A stretch of DNA of 64,000 nt, taken from positions 1 through 64,000 of the forward strand of contig CAVPEB010000055.1 in assembly GCA_963702765.1 (NCBI GenBank), in the 5' to 3' direction. Shown here one piece after another: positions 1 to 8,206 of this stretch. The first letter of the stretch is position 1, and every line of letters begins with the position of its first letter. Origin of the DNA: DATMNR01 sp963702765. Lineage in GTDB: Bacteria; Chloroflexota; Ktedonobacteria; Ktedonobacterales; Ktedonobacteraceae. Under the pieces are notes generated by a model that had not been told where the DNA came from, did not search any database, and saw nothing but the letters and a program-made list of their open reading frames with translations. The position numbers and the translations under genes were made by a program.

Positions 1-2
1 CG

Positions 3-381
3 CTCAAGCCCAAGTGTACCACTGGCAAGCAAGGTCGCAGCCTGTGTCGCAGTGTGGATGAGGAGGTACTGGAACGGGTGCGTGCCTATCAATCAACTGA
101 GCCCTACAAGAAAGCCTTACGGAAACGTCAGACCGTTATTTGCGGAAGGCAAAGACTGGCATGGGATGCGGCGGTTTCGTTTGCGTCGGTTGTGGCGGGT
201 CAATTGTGAGACGCTTATGCGTGCCGCTGGGCAAAATCTCAAGCGCCTGCTCAAAAGGCGAGGCTGGGGATGTCGTCCTTGCCCAGCAGAGGCGCTGCAT
301 GCTCCTCTTTTGGCTGCTCTTGGGTTCTTTACGTGTCCTTTTTTGGAACCCATATCTACTTCCATGATGATGTGCTCATAA
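3..381 (+). pseudogene. C-terminal end of IS1182-like DDE transposase, frameshifted
   Basis: The first 40 codons (frame 3) read LKPKCTTGKQGRSLCRS and then a conserved EPYKKALRKR stretch. The homology continues in frame 1 as RPLFAEGKDWHGMRRFRLRR and AAGQNLKRLL. This order is typical of the C-terminal end of IS1182/DDE_Tnp_1-type transposases, where the acidic E in PLFAE belongs to the catalytic triad. The frame changes around 118-130, so the end of the gene is broken. The N-terminal part lies off the left edge, so the rest of the element cannot be judged. Confidence 0.75.
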
Positions 382-492
382 TTCTCGATAGTCGGGAAGA
401 AGGACATCGTATTCTCTTGAAGAGCTTTATGAAGACTTTTTCAACACGCTGAAAAAATGTCCGGCATGGACTATAGATGATACAGTAAGAGG

Positions 493-810
493 TTAGTTTT
501 TGAGGGGGTTAGGGGTTTTTGTATGTTCTTCTAAATTTTCAATTCGTCTTTGCTGCTTCACAAGATCAGCTTTGATGTCTTGCACGTCTGCTTTTGTTGC
601 CATTTTCTCTTTTATATCCTGCTGTCCTGCTCCAAGAGCTTCTAACGCTGTACTGATGTGGGTGACGACTTTCTTGACGGTTTGCATGTCTGTTTTGATT
701 TGTGCAATAACTGTTCCTTGTTCGTGTTGGGTTTTTTCTATTCGCTCCTGTCCATCTTTCAAGGGGATAATCAGTTTTCCAAATTGTTCTACTAGCTCGT
801 CATTGTTCAT
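493..810 (-). CDS. Small coiled-coil protein, function unknown
   Basis: A 105-residue protein, charged and rich in K, E, Q and I. Heptad-like spacing of hydrophobic residues from about residue 5 to 95 suggests one long helix or coiled coil (QERIEKTQHEQG, KKVVTHISTALEAL, KADVQDIKADL). There is no signal peptide or membrane segment. Its start lies 3 bases after the stop of the 58-residue gene upstream (814-990), so the two are probably translated together. No strong Shine-Dalgarno is visible, which fits coupling. No family is recognised; a structural or oligomerisation role is only a guess. Confidence 0.6.
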   Translation of the reverse strand: MNNDELVEQFGKLIIPLKDGQERIEKTQHEQGTVIAQIKTDMQTVKKVVTHISTALEALGAGQQDIKEKMATKADVQDIKADLVKQQRRIENLEEHTKTPNPLKN

Positions 811-813
811 ATG

Positions 814-990
814 CTAGGCAATTGTATCAAGGGTGGTGGCTCCTTGCAACTGGTGTCTTTTCTGCATCATGGCTTTGTAACTATCGCGCTCAAGTTTGCG
901 GGCTTGCTCAATCACTTTTCGTCGGGCTGCTTTTCGTGCTGCAACATCAGGGGAAATGGCGTGTGTGCGGGGAAAGGTATATGCGGTCAT
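814..990 (-). CDS. Small basic protein, 58 aa, function unknown
   Basis: An ATG-started frame of 58 codons begins MTAYTFPRTHAISPDVAARK and continues with an R/K-rich helix (ARRKVIEQARKLERDSYKAM). It ends TAG three bases before the ATG of the downstream coiled-coil gene, an arrangement expected of a two-gene operon. The protein is basic and its partner mixed-charge, so they may interact, which is inference. No known domain is seen and no clear ribosome binding site stands in front of the ATG. Confidence 0.5.
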   Translation of the reverse strand: MTAYTFPRTHAISPDVAARKAARRKVIEQARKLERDSYKAMMQKRHQLQGATTLDTIA

Positions 991-1112
991 AAACTGAGAC
1001 GATTAAACAAACATGGAGATGAAAGTCAATAATTCAAAAAAGAGTAGCGAGTGCTACCCTGCTTTTGTTGTATTCGCATGGAGTACAAGACGCCTATTAT
1101 GCTACAGAGTGA

Positions 1113-1370
1113 GTGAAGAGGGTGAGTTTCGATTGTTTCCAGAATGGTTGTCCGTTCTGTCTCTATTCGTTGCATGTCGATGACAGGAAACCTGGAGATA
1201 GAATGAGTACGTGTGGTTGCAGAATGGAGCCTGCCGGTCGTTTCCAGCGTCCGAATGAGGAGTATGTGATTATACAGCGTTGTTTGCTTCCCATCATGGG
1301 TATCACCTTCCTAACGAGCTTCATGTGATGGCAGACAGTACTTTCGCCGATGTGCTTACCCCTCAGTGTT
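1113..1370 (+). pseudogene. RNHCP-domain protein relic
   Basis: The translation contains CPFCLYSLHVDDRKPGDR, TCGCRMEPAGRFQRP and EEYVIIQRC. This closely follows the RNHCP domain, a small zinc-ribbon-like family with a CPxCL-SLHVD core. The usual N-terminal CxxCG half is not recognisable upstream. After YVIIQRC the homology appears to shift frame near 1275-1285, towards SHHGYHLPNELHVMADST. The gene also runs into the 3' end of the converging membrane-protein gene. It is best read as a truncated, frameshifted remnant. Confidence 0.55.
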
Positions 1371-2675
1371 TGGTTTGCTCGTGTGCTCGCTCTTCCTTAG
1401 CCAGAGGGAGACATGTGTCGGCTGCATCGTGTCCTGCACCACCGCGAGCAGGTGCTCACGCAACTGGATCAAGTCGACTTCATTACGCAACGTTGCGCTG
1501 AACGCCTCCACGGTCTTAGTCGCATCATACTTGCGACGGTAGAAGCGACGGTCAATGACACGTTGAATCCCATGACGCAGGGGCTGGAATAGCGCCGCGA
1601 TCACCAGTGTGGAGGCGACAATGACCAGGGGATTCTGCTGCTGGTCGAGAAGGCCGCGTACCAGGGAACCGAAGCCGAGTACGAGGCCAGCATAGATCAG
1701 GGCCAGGATCACGGTCAGGATGGTATACACAAGCGTGCGACGAATGATGACATCAATGTCCCACAACCGGGAGCGCAGAATAGCAATCGCAACGCTCAAG
1801 GGTATGAACAGGAAAAGGACAAATGTGAGTGTTCCATTAGCCAGTTGATAGAAGGAGTCAGGCGCTCCCAGTCCGGGGATCAGGCTGCCGATGAGATCAT
1901 ACAAGATAGTCAGCACAATCAATCCCGCCAGGCCAAAGAACAGCCACTTCGCCTGCTGCCGCTGTGCGAAATTGAAGACGCGCACGTAACGGTAGATAAA
2001 CACACCAACCGCCCCTCCATTAGTCAACAACCCTTCGGTTGCAGCGAGTAGAGGAGGCCAGTACATGATATTGAATGGCCCAGGGATCACATAAAAGATG
2101 GCCTGCACCATCCAGAGCACCACCACCACCCAGCTCCAGCGGGGATCAAATCGACCATCGGGAAACGTCACCAGGAAGTAGCCTAGCGCCGCAAAGATGA
2201 ACGGAACACCAATATACCCGAAGATCACCACTGGCGGGTAGGTTGTAGAGGGTATGAAAGCCCCCAATCCAATGCCTACCAGGAAGAACGAGGCCACCAG
2301 CGCAACTGGTTCACTTGGCTTGCGCCAGAAGATGAACCCTCCTACGATAAGAAAGACCAGAGATTGCAACAGTCCCAGCACCAGATTGTAGGTGGCATAG
2401 CTCGTAGGGGCAATTGACAATTGGTGCAGCGCTTGAGCCGTCGCTGGAGTCACATTGCAGCTCACAATGAACGGACAGATGGTCAAGCCCTGCCCGCGAG
2501 TCGCCACCAGAGTCAATATGAGCACCAGGAGTTCGACCAACATAAAACCGATCCAGGCCCCTCGTGCAAGGTGCAACCAGAACCCTCTTAGTTGAAAGTT
2601 CGTCTTCTGCTGCCTACTCCCGCGTGCGGAGATATCTCTGTGTCGGACGTGTGTCACATCCTCACTCAGCTTCAT
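1356..2675 (-). CDS. Polytopic membrane protein with histidine-kinase-like linker, no kinase domain
   Basis: A 439-residue protein. After a short basic N-terminus it shows about ten hydrophobic segments between roughly residues 30 and 340. A cytoplasmic tail follows with the motif SRLWDIDVIIRRTLVY and an RVIDRRFYRRKYDA stretch. That pair is typical of the N-terminal sensor region of some Chloroflexota histidine kinases (7TM-type input followed by GAF). The protein stops within the region before a GAF/HisKA part, so no catalytic domain is present. The ATG at 2675 is preferred over one at 2708 because AAGGAG and GGGAG lie just in front of it. A stand-alone sensor or truncated kinase is possible; the ligand is unknown. 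Confidence 0.75.
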   Translation of the reverse strand: MKLSEDVTHVRHRDISARGSRQQKTNFQLRGFWLHLARGAWIGFMLVELLVLILTLVATRGQGLTICPFIVSCNVTPATAQALHQLSIAPTSYATYNLVLGLLQSLVFLIVGGFIFWRKPSEPVALVASFFLVGIGLGAFIPSTTYPPVVIFGYIGVPFIFAALGYFLVTFPDGRFDPRWSWVVVVLWMVQAIFYVIPGPFNIMYWPPLLAATEGLLTNGGAVGVFIYRYVRVFNFAQRQQAKWLFFGLAGLIVLTILYDLIGSLIPGLGAPDSFYQLANGTLTFVLFLFIPLSVAIAILRSRLWDIDVIIRRTLVYTILTVILALIYAGLVLGFGSLVRGLLDQQQNPLVIVASTLVIAALFQPLRHGIQRVIDRRFYRRKYDATKTVEAFSATLRNEVDLIQLREHLLAVVQDTMQPTHVSLWLRKSEHTSKPNTEG

Positions 2676-2836
2676 TGGATTGCTCCCGCTCCTTATCTCC
2701 TGACTCATTCGAGGAGCATACGATTACGCTCGTTTTGTTGAGTATAGTGTAGCATACATCCGTTACAAAAACGTTACGAAGCCGCAGACATCTAGAACGC
2801 TTGCACGTGATGTCATCTTTATAACCTGATCTCTTT

Positions 2837-3064
2837 CTAGAGCTTGCCCGTGACAGGCGTAGGACTCTGCTCAATGCGCTCAACCTTTTTCATCCGGGTG
2901 CCCAACTCCACCAGGAGGACACCCAGTTTATTGATCGCAAGGTTTAGTACGTTTTGCTTTGGTGAAGCACTAACACTAGCCACCAGGCGTTGCCGTTCCG
3001 CTTCACGCTCAAGTTCCCGTCGATGTGTATTTGCTAAATCGTTTTGACCGTAGTTAGTAAACAT
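2837..3064 (-). CDS. Small conserved-looking protein, 75 aa, unknown
   Basis: A 75-residue protein with a charged N-terminal half (ANTHRRELEREAERQRLV) and an amphipathic C-terminal half (NLAINKLGVLLVELGTRMKK). It starts at an ATG preceded by GAGGAG with good spacing, which supports it as a real gene. It has no signal peptide and no known domain. The long charged helix resembles the small helical proteins at 493-990. Its neighbours give no functional hint. Confidence 0.65.
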   Translation of the reverse strand: MFTNYGQNDLANTHRRELEREAERQRLVASVSASPKQNVLNLAINKLGVLLVELGTRMKKVERIEQSPTPVTGKL

Positions 3065-3383
3065 TTGAGTTACTCCTCGTCTTTTTTAGATTTTTTTCAT
3101 AATGCTTAGATCAATATATTGTGAATCCAATCAGGTACTGTACTATTTTGACGATGGAAAACCGTCTATTTGGGTTATGCTATCTTGGGGTAGGAGCACA
3201 GCCTTCCATCAGGATCAAAAAAGCATGAAGTGCGGACAGTGAAAGGAGTAAAACCAATAGCCGATGAGCAAATGAGAGCGAAAGTCTTACTTTACCTTTT
3301 CGGTGCGATAGTCAATAATAACCAAGAAAGAACGTCGAAACGCTCTAATGATTTCATCAAAACGGGTAAGGAGATACGAACTC
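3065..3383. other. Gene-free interval
   Basis: A 319-base AT-rich space between divergent genes. Only the 5' regions of both neighbours are expected here. No RNA gene, repeat or convincing promoter pair was recognised. Confidence 0.5.
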
Positions 3384-3809
3384 ATGAGAATGCTCATTTT
3401 CAATGTAATGGTCTTTTTGTACAATGTGTCGGGTGGCCGTATTGGGGGCAAGATGGGCAAAGTGCCTGTCCTTCTGCTTACGACTACGGGGCGCAAGACT
3501 GGCAAACAACGCACCCTGCCTCTGGTCTATATCATGGATGATTCAGACTATGTGATTACAGCTTCGGCAGGTGGAGCTGATAAACATCCAGGCTGGTTTT
3601 TCAATATACGGAGCAATCCGCAAGCCACCATTCAGGTAAAAGATAAGCATATACAGGTGACGGCTGAGATCGCGGAACCAGAGAAGAAGTCCGAGCTTTG
3701 GTCGCGGTTAGTAGAGGTTGCGCCAAACTTTGCTGGATATGAGAAACGCACGAGTCGTGAAATTCCTATGGTGATTTTACATCCTGTAGAGGAACGTTTA
3801 AGCGCTTAG
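3384..3809 (+). CDS. F420-dependent nitroreductase-family (DDN-like) protein
   Basis: A 141-residue protein of the deazaflavin-dependent nitroreductase family (split beta-barrel, binds F420). Diagnostic stretches are VPVLLLTTTGRKTGK (cofactor loop), HPGWFFNIRSNP, ATIQVKDK and the C-terminal TSREIPMVILHP. Length is normal. The ATG at 3384 follows AAGGAG at ordinary spacing; an in-frame ATG at 3348 lacks a ribosome site. Family members reduce quinones, nitro compounds or fatty-acid-like substrates with F420H2; the substrate here is unknown. A broken paralogue lies at 10946-11366 and an LLM-type F420 enzyme at 29870. Confidence 0.85.
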   Translation: MRMLIFNVMVFLYNVSGGRIGGKMGKVPVLLLTTTGRKTGKQRTLPLVYIMDDSDYVITASAGGADKHPGWFFNIRSNPQATIQVKDKHIQVTAEIAEPEKKSELWSRLVEVAPNFAGYEKRTSREIPMVILHPVEERLSA

Positions 3810-3873
3810 TAGAATGTGGGCTATATAAGGATAAAATGTCCCATAAGATACGAAGATCGCTTATAATCCAGGT

Positions 3874-4813
3874 ATGTCAGAGACTTTAAGCATAACTTCA
3901 TCAGAGACAGAACAATTTCTTCAAGAGAAATATGGATCTGGTATTGGTGATGTCAAACAGATAGGCGAGGGAGGCTGGTCGCTTGCGTTTGCTTTTGCTC
4001 TCGAAGGAGCGAGATATGTTATCAGGTGGAGTGATGTAGCTGATAATTTTGAAAGAGATGCTGTTGCTGCTCGCTTTACGAGTGATGATCTCCCAGTACC
4101 TCCAATCACAGAAATTGGACGAGGACTGCATACATTTCTTTGCTATTTCGCCATTTGTCGGTGGCACTTATCTTGAGGCGCTATCAGCGGCTGAGCTAGA
4201 GAATACGCTACCATCTCTTCTAAAAATGCTTCGTGCTATCAGAGCTGTTGATCTTTCAAGCACTACAGGGTTTGGATTTTGGAATAAAGATGGGAAAGGG
4301 AGCCAAGATAGCTGGAAAGCATTTTTACTAGACGATAAGAACGAATCAGAAGGAAGTCTGATTAAAGGATGGAAAGCGAATCTTGAAGCTTCGTCGATGG
4401 GAATGGATGCTTATCAGAAGCTTTGGAAAATGTTTGTGCCCTTCGTTGAGCGCTGTCCTGAAGAGAGATTTCTTGTCCATTCTGACTTGCTCAACCGTAA
4501 TGTATTGTCGAGTTCTGGCGCTATTACTGCTGTTCTGGATTGGGGATCATCATTCTATGGGGATTCGTTGTATGATGTCGCCTGGTTTATGTTTTGTGAG
4601 CACTGGTTTCCACATTTTCAAGATGTTCGTGTATCACAACGACTGCTTGAAGATTTTATAGCTGACCCACATGCGAATACAGCAAATGTAGATGCAAGGC
4701 TCATGTGCTATAAGCTTGATATAGGGATTGGTTCGATTGCTTATAATGCATTTAAAAAAGATTGGAAGAATGCAGAAGAAGCGGCGAGTTATACTTTGAA
4801 GTTGTTAGGATAA
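3874..4813 (+). pseudogene. Aminoglycoside/choline phosphotransferase-like (APH) gene, one frameshift
   Basis: The N-terminal part in one frame (GEGGWSLAFAFAL, YVIRWSDVADNFERD, PVPPITEIGRG) is the ATP-binding lobe of an APH-family kinase. The C-terminal lobe follows in the next frame (FFAISPFVGGTYLEAL, then the catalytic loop HSDLLNRNV and metal-binding LDWG). Frames switch at 4135-4138, where removing one base restores LHTFFAISPFVGG. All catalytic residues are therefore present, but translation would stop after 100 residues. The substrate is unknown. A related intact kinase lies at 8207. Confidence 0.8.
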
Positions 4814-4832
4814 TCCTACTTCCATCATTTTT

Positions 4833-4919
4833 GACTCGCCGCCTTCGGCGGCAAAAAAAGAAAAAAAGTTTTCGGGGACACCCCGAACCCCGGCAAAGGG
4901 CTTCGCCCTCTGCACTCCC
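4833..4919 (+). repeat. Family A three-hairpin repeat, copy A1
   Basis: Three consecutive hairpins: GCCGCC-TTC-GGCGGC (4838-4852, a CUUCGG tetraloop as RNA), TTCGGGG-ACA-CCCCGAA (4871-4887) and AGGGC-TTC-GCCCT (4897-4909). They are followed by the constant tail CTGCACTCCC. A T-run before and an A-run after hairpin 1 extend its stem. The copy lies between the converging ends of the APH relic and the actin-partner gene. Confidence 0.85.
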
Positions 4920-4968
4920 AAAAGTGTCAAGAGAGATGCTCTACGGGTACACCTTCTATAGTCTCTTC

Positions 4969-5361
4969 CTACAAAATGGCCCAATAGTCGGCGGCCAGGT
5001 CGGCATTTTGTTCTGCATCGGCAGACATTGTGACAATTTCTTCCACTTGCTCATTGTAAGCAGGTATGATAATTTCATTGTCGAGATCATAAGCAAATTG
5101 ACCATCGGATTCAATGTCAAACCCTGGCCTGGAACCGTTCTCGATATCTGATCTCTGTGTTGTGAAGTGCGACACACTGGGCATGAGTGGCCCGACACGG
5201 GCAAGTAGATCGTAGTACTCTGTGAGTCGTAGGGCAATCAATTTAGCAGGTTGCTCGACCATGTGATGTTTCGCGGCATCGGCATTGAGGGCTTCCAGGG
5301 CAAATGAGCTTTTGAGCAAACCAACCGTAAAATATTGATATTTCTCTGTGTCCTTAGGCAT
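4969..5361 (-). CDS. Acidic partner of actin-like protein (possible ParR-like)
   Basis: A 130-residue acidic protein directly downstream of the actin-like gene. The upstream stop (TAA) overlaps the AAGGAG ribosome site of this gene and 10 bases separate the frames, so the two are co-translated. The ATG at 5361 has the best spacing; one codon earlier is another ATG. The N-terminal 60 residues look helical (ALEALNADAAKHH, AKLIALRLTEYYDLLARVG) and might form a ribbon-helix-helix-like DNA- or filament-binding domain. The C-terminal half is acidic and probably disordered. Its position matches parR/alfB genes of plasmid partition operons, but no sequence homology to ParR can be claimed. Confidence 0.7.
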   Translation of the reverse strand: MPKDTEKYQYFTVGLLKSSFALEALNADAAKHHMVEQPAKLIALRLTEYYDLLARVGPLMPSVSHFTTQRSDIENGSRPGFDIESDGQFAYDLDNEIIIPAYNEQVEEIVTMSADAEQNADLAADYWAIL

Positions 5362-5371
5362 CATGCTCTCC

Positions 5372-6457
5372 TTACGCGCTGTACACTTGAGCATCCTTGC
5401 GCTGCATGAGGCGACTGGCAAGGGTACAATATCCCAGGGCGTTGGCGTGGATAGGATCATCCGGGCGAGAGAGGTGCGGGATGCGTTTTTTCAGGGCACT
5501 GTAGAAGTAGTAGACACCACCACCAATACAAAGAACGGGTTTAAAGCTGGCAGCAATGGCTCCTCGATCATTCTGTCGCCATGCTGAAGACACGAATGAG
5601 ACGATCTCAGACCCGATATGTATGACAGCCTCGTCGGCCAGGCGGCCCAGATTGGCGGTTCCGATGGATCGCCCATACACGCTGATGTTTGGAATTTCTT
5701 TGCGTCCGTTGGAGGCATAGGCGTGCATGATCTCACGCGCCTCGTATGGTGAAAGAGTGCGGTCAAATTTGCGTTCACACATCTCAATGAGCAACTGCGT
5801 TGCGGCCTCGACACCAAGTGGTTTACCCTTACAGAAATCTGTCATCGGGACCTGACCACGCGCAACATACAGATCGGTGGTTCGACCGCCAATATCAATA
5901 ACCGCGCTTTCTGTGGTTTTACCGAAGGATTTATCTCCGTAGGTTATGAGCGCACCCGCTCCTTCCATAACAACGGTAGCGACTTCAATTGTGATGGAGC
6001 GAACTTGCCCATTGAGATTGAAAAAGTGTTTTCCGTCGAGCGCTTCCTTAATGTCATTGCGCAACGATGTATTCTTGATGTACGTTTCAGCAGGCAAACC
6101 TGTAACCACATAAAGACCGAAAGCATTGTCTGGAATGAGTAGCGCGGCAACTGTGAGCAGTCCACGCAAACTGAAGTGACTGGCGTAACGTTGAATGTCG
6201 CCAAAGCCGTTATAGGCCTCAATAGTCTGTTGAAGGGCAAGTTCACCAACAGCGTAGGATGTTTCCTCACCAGTCATACGCATGATGTTTGCGTTATCTA
6301 TTTCGACTCCAAGACTTTTCATAGCAGAGGTGTCGACTTTGGCGAATGCAGTCGGAATACTGCGCGAGAGGAATTGCCCGTTGTATGCGATTACACCACC
6401 AATCTCTGCGTTACCAAAATCATGTCCATAAGAATACCAATTCAGAGTTGATTTCAT
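5372..6457 (-). CDS. Actin-like ATPase, ParM/StbA type
   Basis: A 361-residue protein with the two-lobe actin fold signature. It has an N-terminal phosphate-1-like region (YGHDFGNAEIGGVI), the phosphate-2 motif VIDIGGRTTDLYVARG near residue 190, and the adenosine motif LCIGGGVYYF near residue 328. It resembles the ParM/StbA/archaeal Ta0583-like group rather than MreB or FtsA. Such proteins polymerise with ATP and move plasmids or form cytoskeletal filaments. AAGGAG precedes the ATG, though at long spacing. It forms a two-gene operon with the small acidic protein downstream. No replication genes are nearby, so a role beyond plasmid partition is possible. Confidence 0.85.
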   Translation of the reverse strand: MKSTLNWYSYGHDFGNAEIGGVIAYNGQFLSRSIPTAFAKVDTSAMKSLGVEIDNANIMRMTGEETSYAVGELALQQTIEAYNGFGDIQRYASHFSLRGLLTVAALLIPDNAFGLYVVTGLPAETYIKNTSLRNDIKEALDGKHFFNLNGQVRSITIEVATVVMEGAGALITYGDKSFGKTTESAVIDIGGRTTDLYVARGQVPMTDFCKGKPLGVEAATQLLIEMCERKFDRTLSPYEAREIMHAYASNGRKEIPNISVYGRSIGTANLGRLADEAVIHIGSEIVSFVSSAWRQNDRGAIAASFKPVLCIGGGVYYFYSALKKRIPHLSRPDDPIHANALGYCTLASRLMQRKDAQVYSA

Positions 6458-6701
6458 ATCGATCTTTATGCTCCTTTCCAGCTCAATCGGGGACTCATAT
6501 TAGTTGCGGCTTTGCTTTGATCTAATTGGGTCCGTGAAAAATAGCTCGCTCCCCCCATTTTGACAATTGACAAAAGAATACATTGTTCTTCTGTATGTAC
6601 AATGCAACGAATGCTACTACATTTTGATCATTCAATATTGGAACGAGTAATCACAACCAATGTAACGTTTTTCGATTTCCTGGTTGTTTGCTAGGAGAAA
6701 T

Positions 6702-6736
6702 AGAATAATGACACCCGGCCGGGATGTCATTATTCT
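6702..6736. terminator. Strong hairpin, probable terminator of the alpha/beta hydrolase transcript
   Basis: A perfect 12-bp inverted repeat (AGAATAATGACA at 6702-6713, its complement at 6725-6736) encloses the palindrome CCCGGCCGGG. On the minus strand it is followed by a T-rich stretch. It lies about 300 bases beyond the hydrolase stop and upstream of the divergent actin-like operon. Terminator function is inferred. Confidence 0.5.
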
Positions 6737-6747
6737 GCTCTTTTCTT

Positions 6748-6833
6748 GACTGGCCGCCTGCGGCGGCAAAAAGGAAAAGGGGATTTTCGGGGACACCCCG
6801 AACCCCGGCAAAGGGCTTCGCCCTCTGCACTCC
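6748..6833 (+). repeat. Family A three-hairpin repeat, copy A2
   Basis: Same layout as A1: GCCGCC-TGC-GGCGGC, TTCGGGG-ACA-CCCCGAA, AGGGC-TTC-GCCCT and the tail CTGCACTCC. Loop 1 differs from A1 while the stem is kept. It occupies the 573-base space between the actin-like gene and the hydrolase; nothing else was recognised there apart from the hairpin at 6702. Confidence 0.85.
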
Positions 6834-7030
6834 TAAAAAGTGTCTGGAAGAGAGGGATTTGAATTGCATCCTGTCAACGCGACAGTGTCATTGACAGGAC
6901 GCATTGAGGCAGAAGGGTGGGGAAGATATGGGCGGGACGCCCTTTTGCATCCCTAGATGGGCGGCTCCGCAGTGCGCCAAGGGGCCTCCCGGTCACCTCT
7001 GAACCACTGCTGATTAATTACCAATGTTTC

Positions 7031-7957
7031 TCAATGTGCTTTGAGAAATTCGCGAACCAGAGACATGTATTGATTGAAGGCTACACGGCGAATCAGGTGG
7101 CCTGTGTTTTCAAAGTACATGATTTTGATGTTGGGCTGTTCGGAAGGTTCTTCGCGAACTATTGGCTGTGTGCCTGGGGATGGAAAGGCCCAGGCATGTT
7201 TCATGATCAGAGCCGGACAGGTTACACGCTGCAATAGTTCATCTGGGGTTTCCTTTTCCTTATTGGACCAGAGTTGCATGCCGTTTCTTGCGAGGTTGAG
7301 ATCGAACAGTGCGTAAGCTTCGACGAATGGCACATACTCTTCTTCAGGCCAGATTGAACCTCCCATGGTGGGTAAGAGTTGCGGCAATGCAGAGATCATG
7401 CGCTCTTGATGGTTCAGGGTGCGTAGTTGTTCTAGCCAGGCAAGCCAGGAGTTGTACCAGGCCTGATAGCCTTCAGAGTTCGTAAAGGATGCAGGTTGAT
7501 TTTGATCACCCCAACCTTCAAAGATGAAGGAGTGTACGAGATGGGGGTATGTTGCTGCGAGGTGTAACACCGTTGTACCACCCTGGGAGAGTCCGATGAT
7601 GCGGGGACGATCCAGTTTGAGCGCATGTATTACTTCTACGACATCTTCTACGAGCAGTGGAGTTGAAAATCCGCTGCTGATGCCGTCTGAGTGGCCATGA
7701 CCACGAGCATCGAGCATGATGATGTCGTAGTCGCGTTCGAGTTCTTTGGCGACGCGCAGCCAGGTTAGCCCATATTCATTGAAGCCGTGCAGGAGTAGCA
7801 GTGGGGGCTTTTCACCGCCTGTGCGATAGTAGTGCTGGCGTATGTTGTTGGCGAGGATATCTCCTTCGGTCCAATGAGCGGGAATGAGTTCTTCGATGGG
7901 TCGATAGGTTTTTACGATGGTTTTCAGGTTTTCTGGCGGGTTATCATGTTTTCCCAT
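7031..7957 (-). CDS. Alpha/beta hydrolase
   Basis: A 308-residue alpha/beta-hydrolase-fold enzyme without a signal peptide. The oxyanion region is LLLLHGFNEYG (residues 53-63). The nucleophile elbow is GLSQGG with Ser124, and LDARGHGHSDG precedes it. A C-terminal FENTGHLIRR supplies the catalytic His near residue 289. A lid-like insertion rich in W, Q and Y lies between residues 150 and 230. Closest in style to haloalkane-dehalogenase/epoxide-hydrolase/BioH-type esterases; the substrate cannot be told. Transcribed alone, towards the hairpin at 6702. Confidence 0.85.
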   Translation of the reverse strand: MGKHDNPPENLKTIVKTYRPIEELIPAHWTEGDILANNIRQHYYRTGGEKPPLLLLHGFNEYGLTWLRVAKELERDYDIIMLDARGHGHSDGISSGFSTPLLVEDVVEVIHALKLDRPRIIGLSQGGTTVLHLAATYPHLVHSFIFEGWGDQNQPASFTNSEGYQAWYNSWLAWLEQLRTLNHQERMISALPQLLPTMGGSIWPEEEYVPFVEAYALFDLNLARNGMQLWSNKEKETPDELLQRVTCPALIMKHAWAFPSPGTQPIVREEPSEQPNIKIMYFENTGHLIRRVAFNQYMSLVREFLKAH

Positions 7958-8206
7958 TCACATAAGGCTTCCCGAGGCCGATGTGGTGCCTCGTCTTTGA
8001 GTTTCTTTGCTGTTATTAACAGTATAGGGGATGATGTAAAGTCATAGTCAAGGTTGTATTGGATTCCGTTTGGGGATGCAGATTGAGGATAACTGGAATA
8101 TAATGCTTTCGACTGCAATTGCTCATGAGTTTAAGAAATCAGACGAATATACGTTGACATGTACGGTGCCAATGTGAACGTATGAGAAAAGAAGAGGTGG
8201 GGAACA

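Noticed and set aside
3230..3541. 103-codon frame overlapping the start of the DDN-like gene
   Set aside because: It overlaps a clearly conserved gene in another frame and lacks a ribosome site or recognisable domain.
4838..4860. Hairpin 1 of family A as a simple rho-independent terminator
   Set aside because: On both strands the stem is followed by A, not T. The T-run precedes the stem, so it does not fit an intrinsic terminator in either direction.
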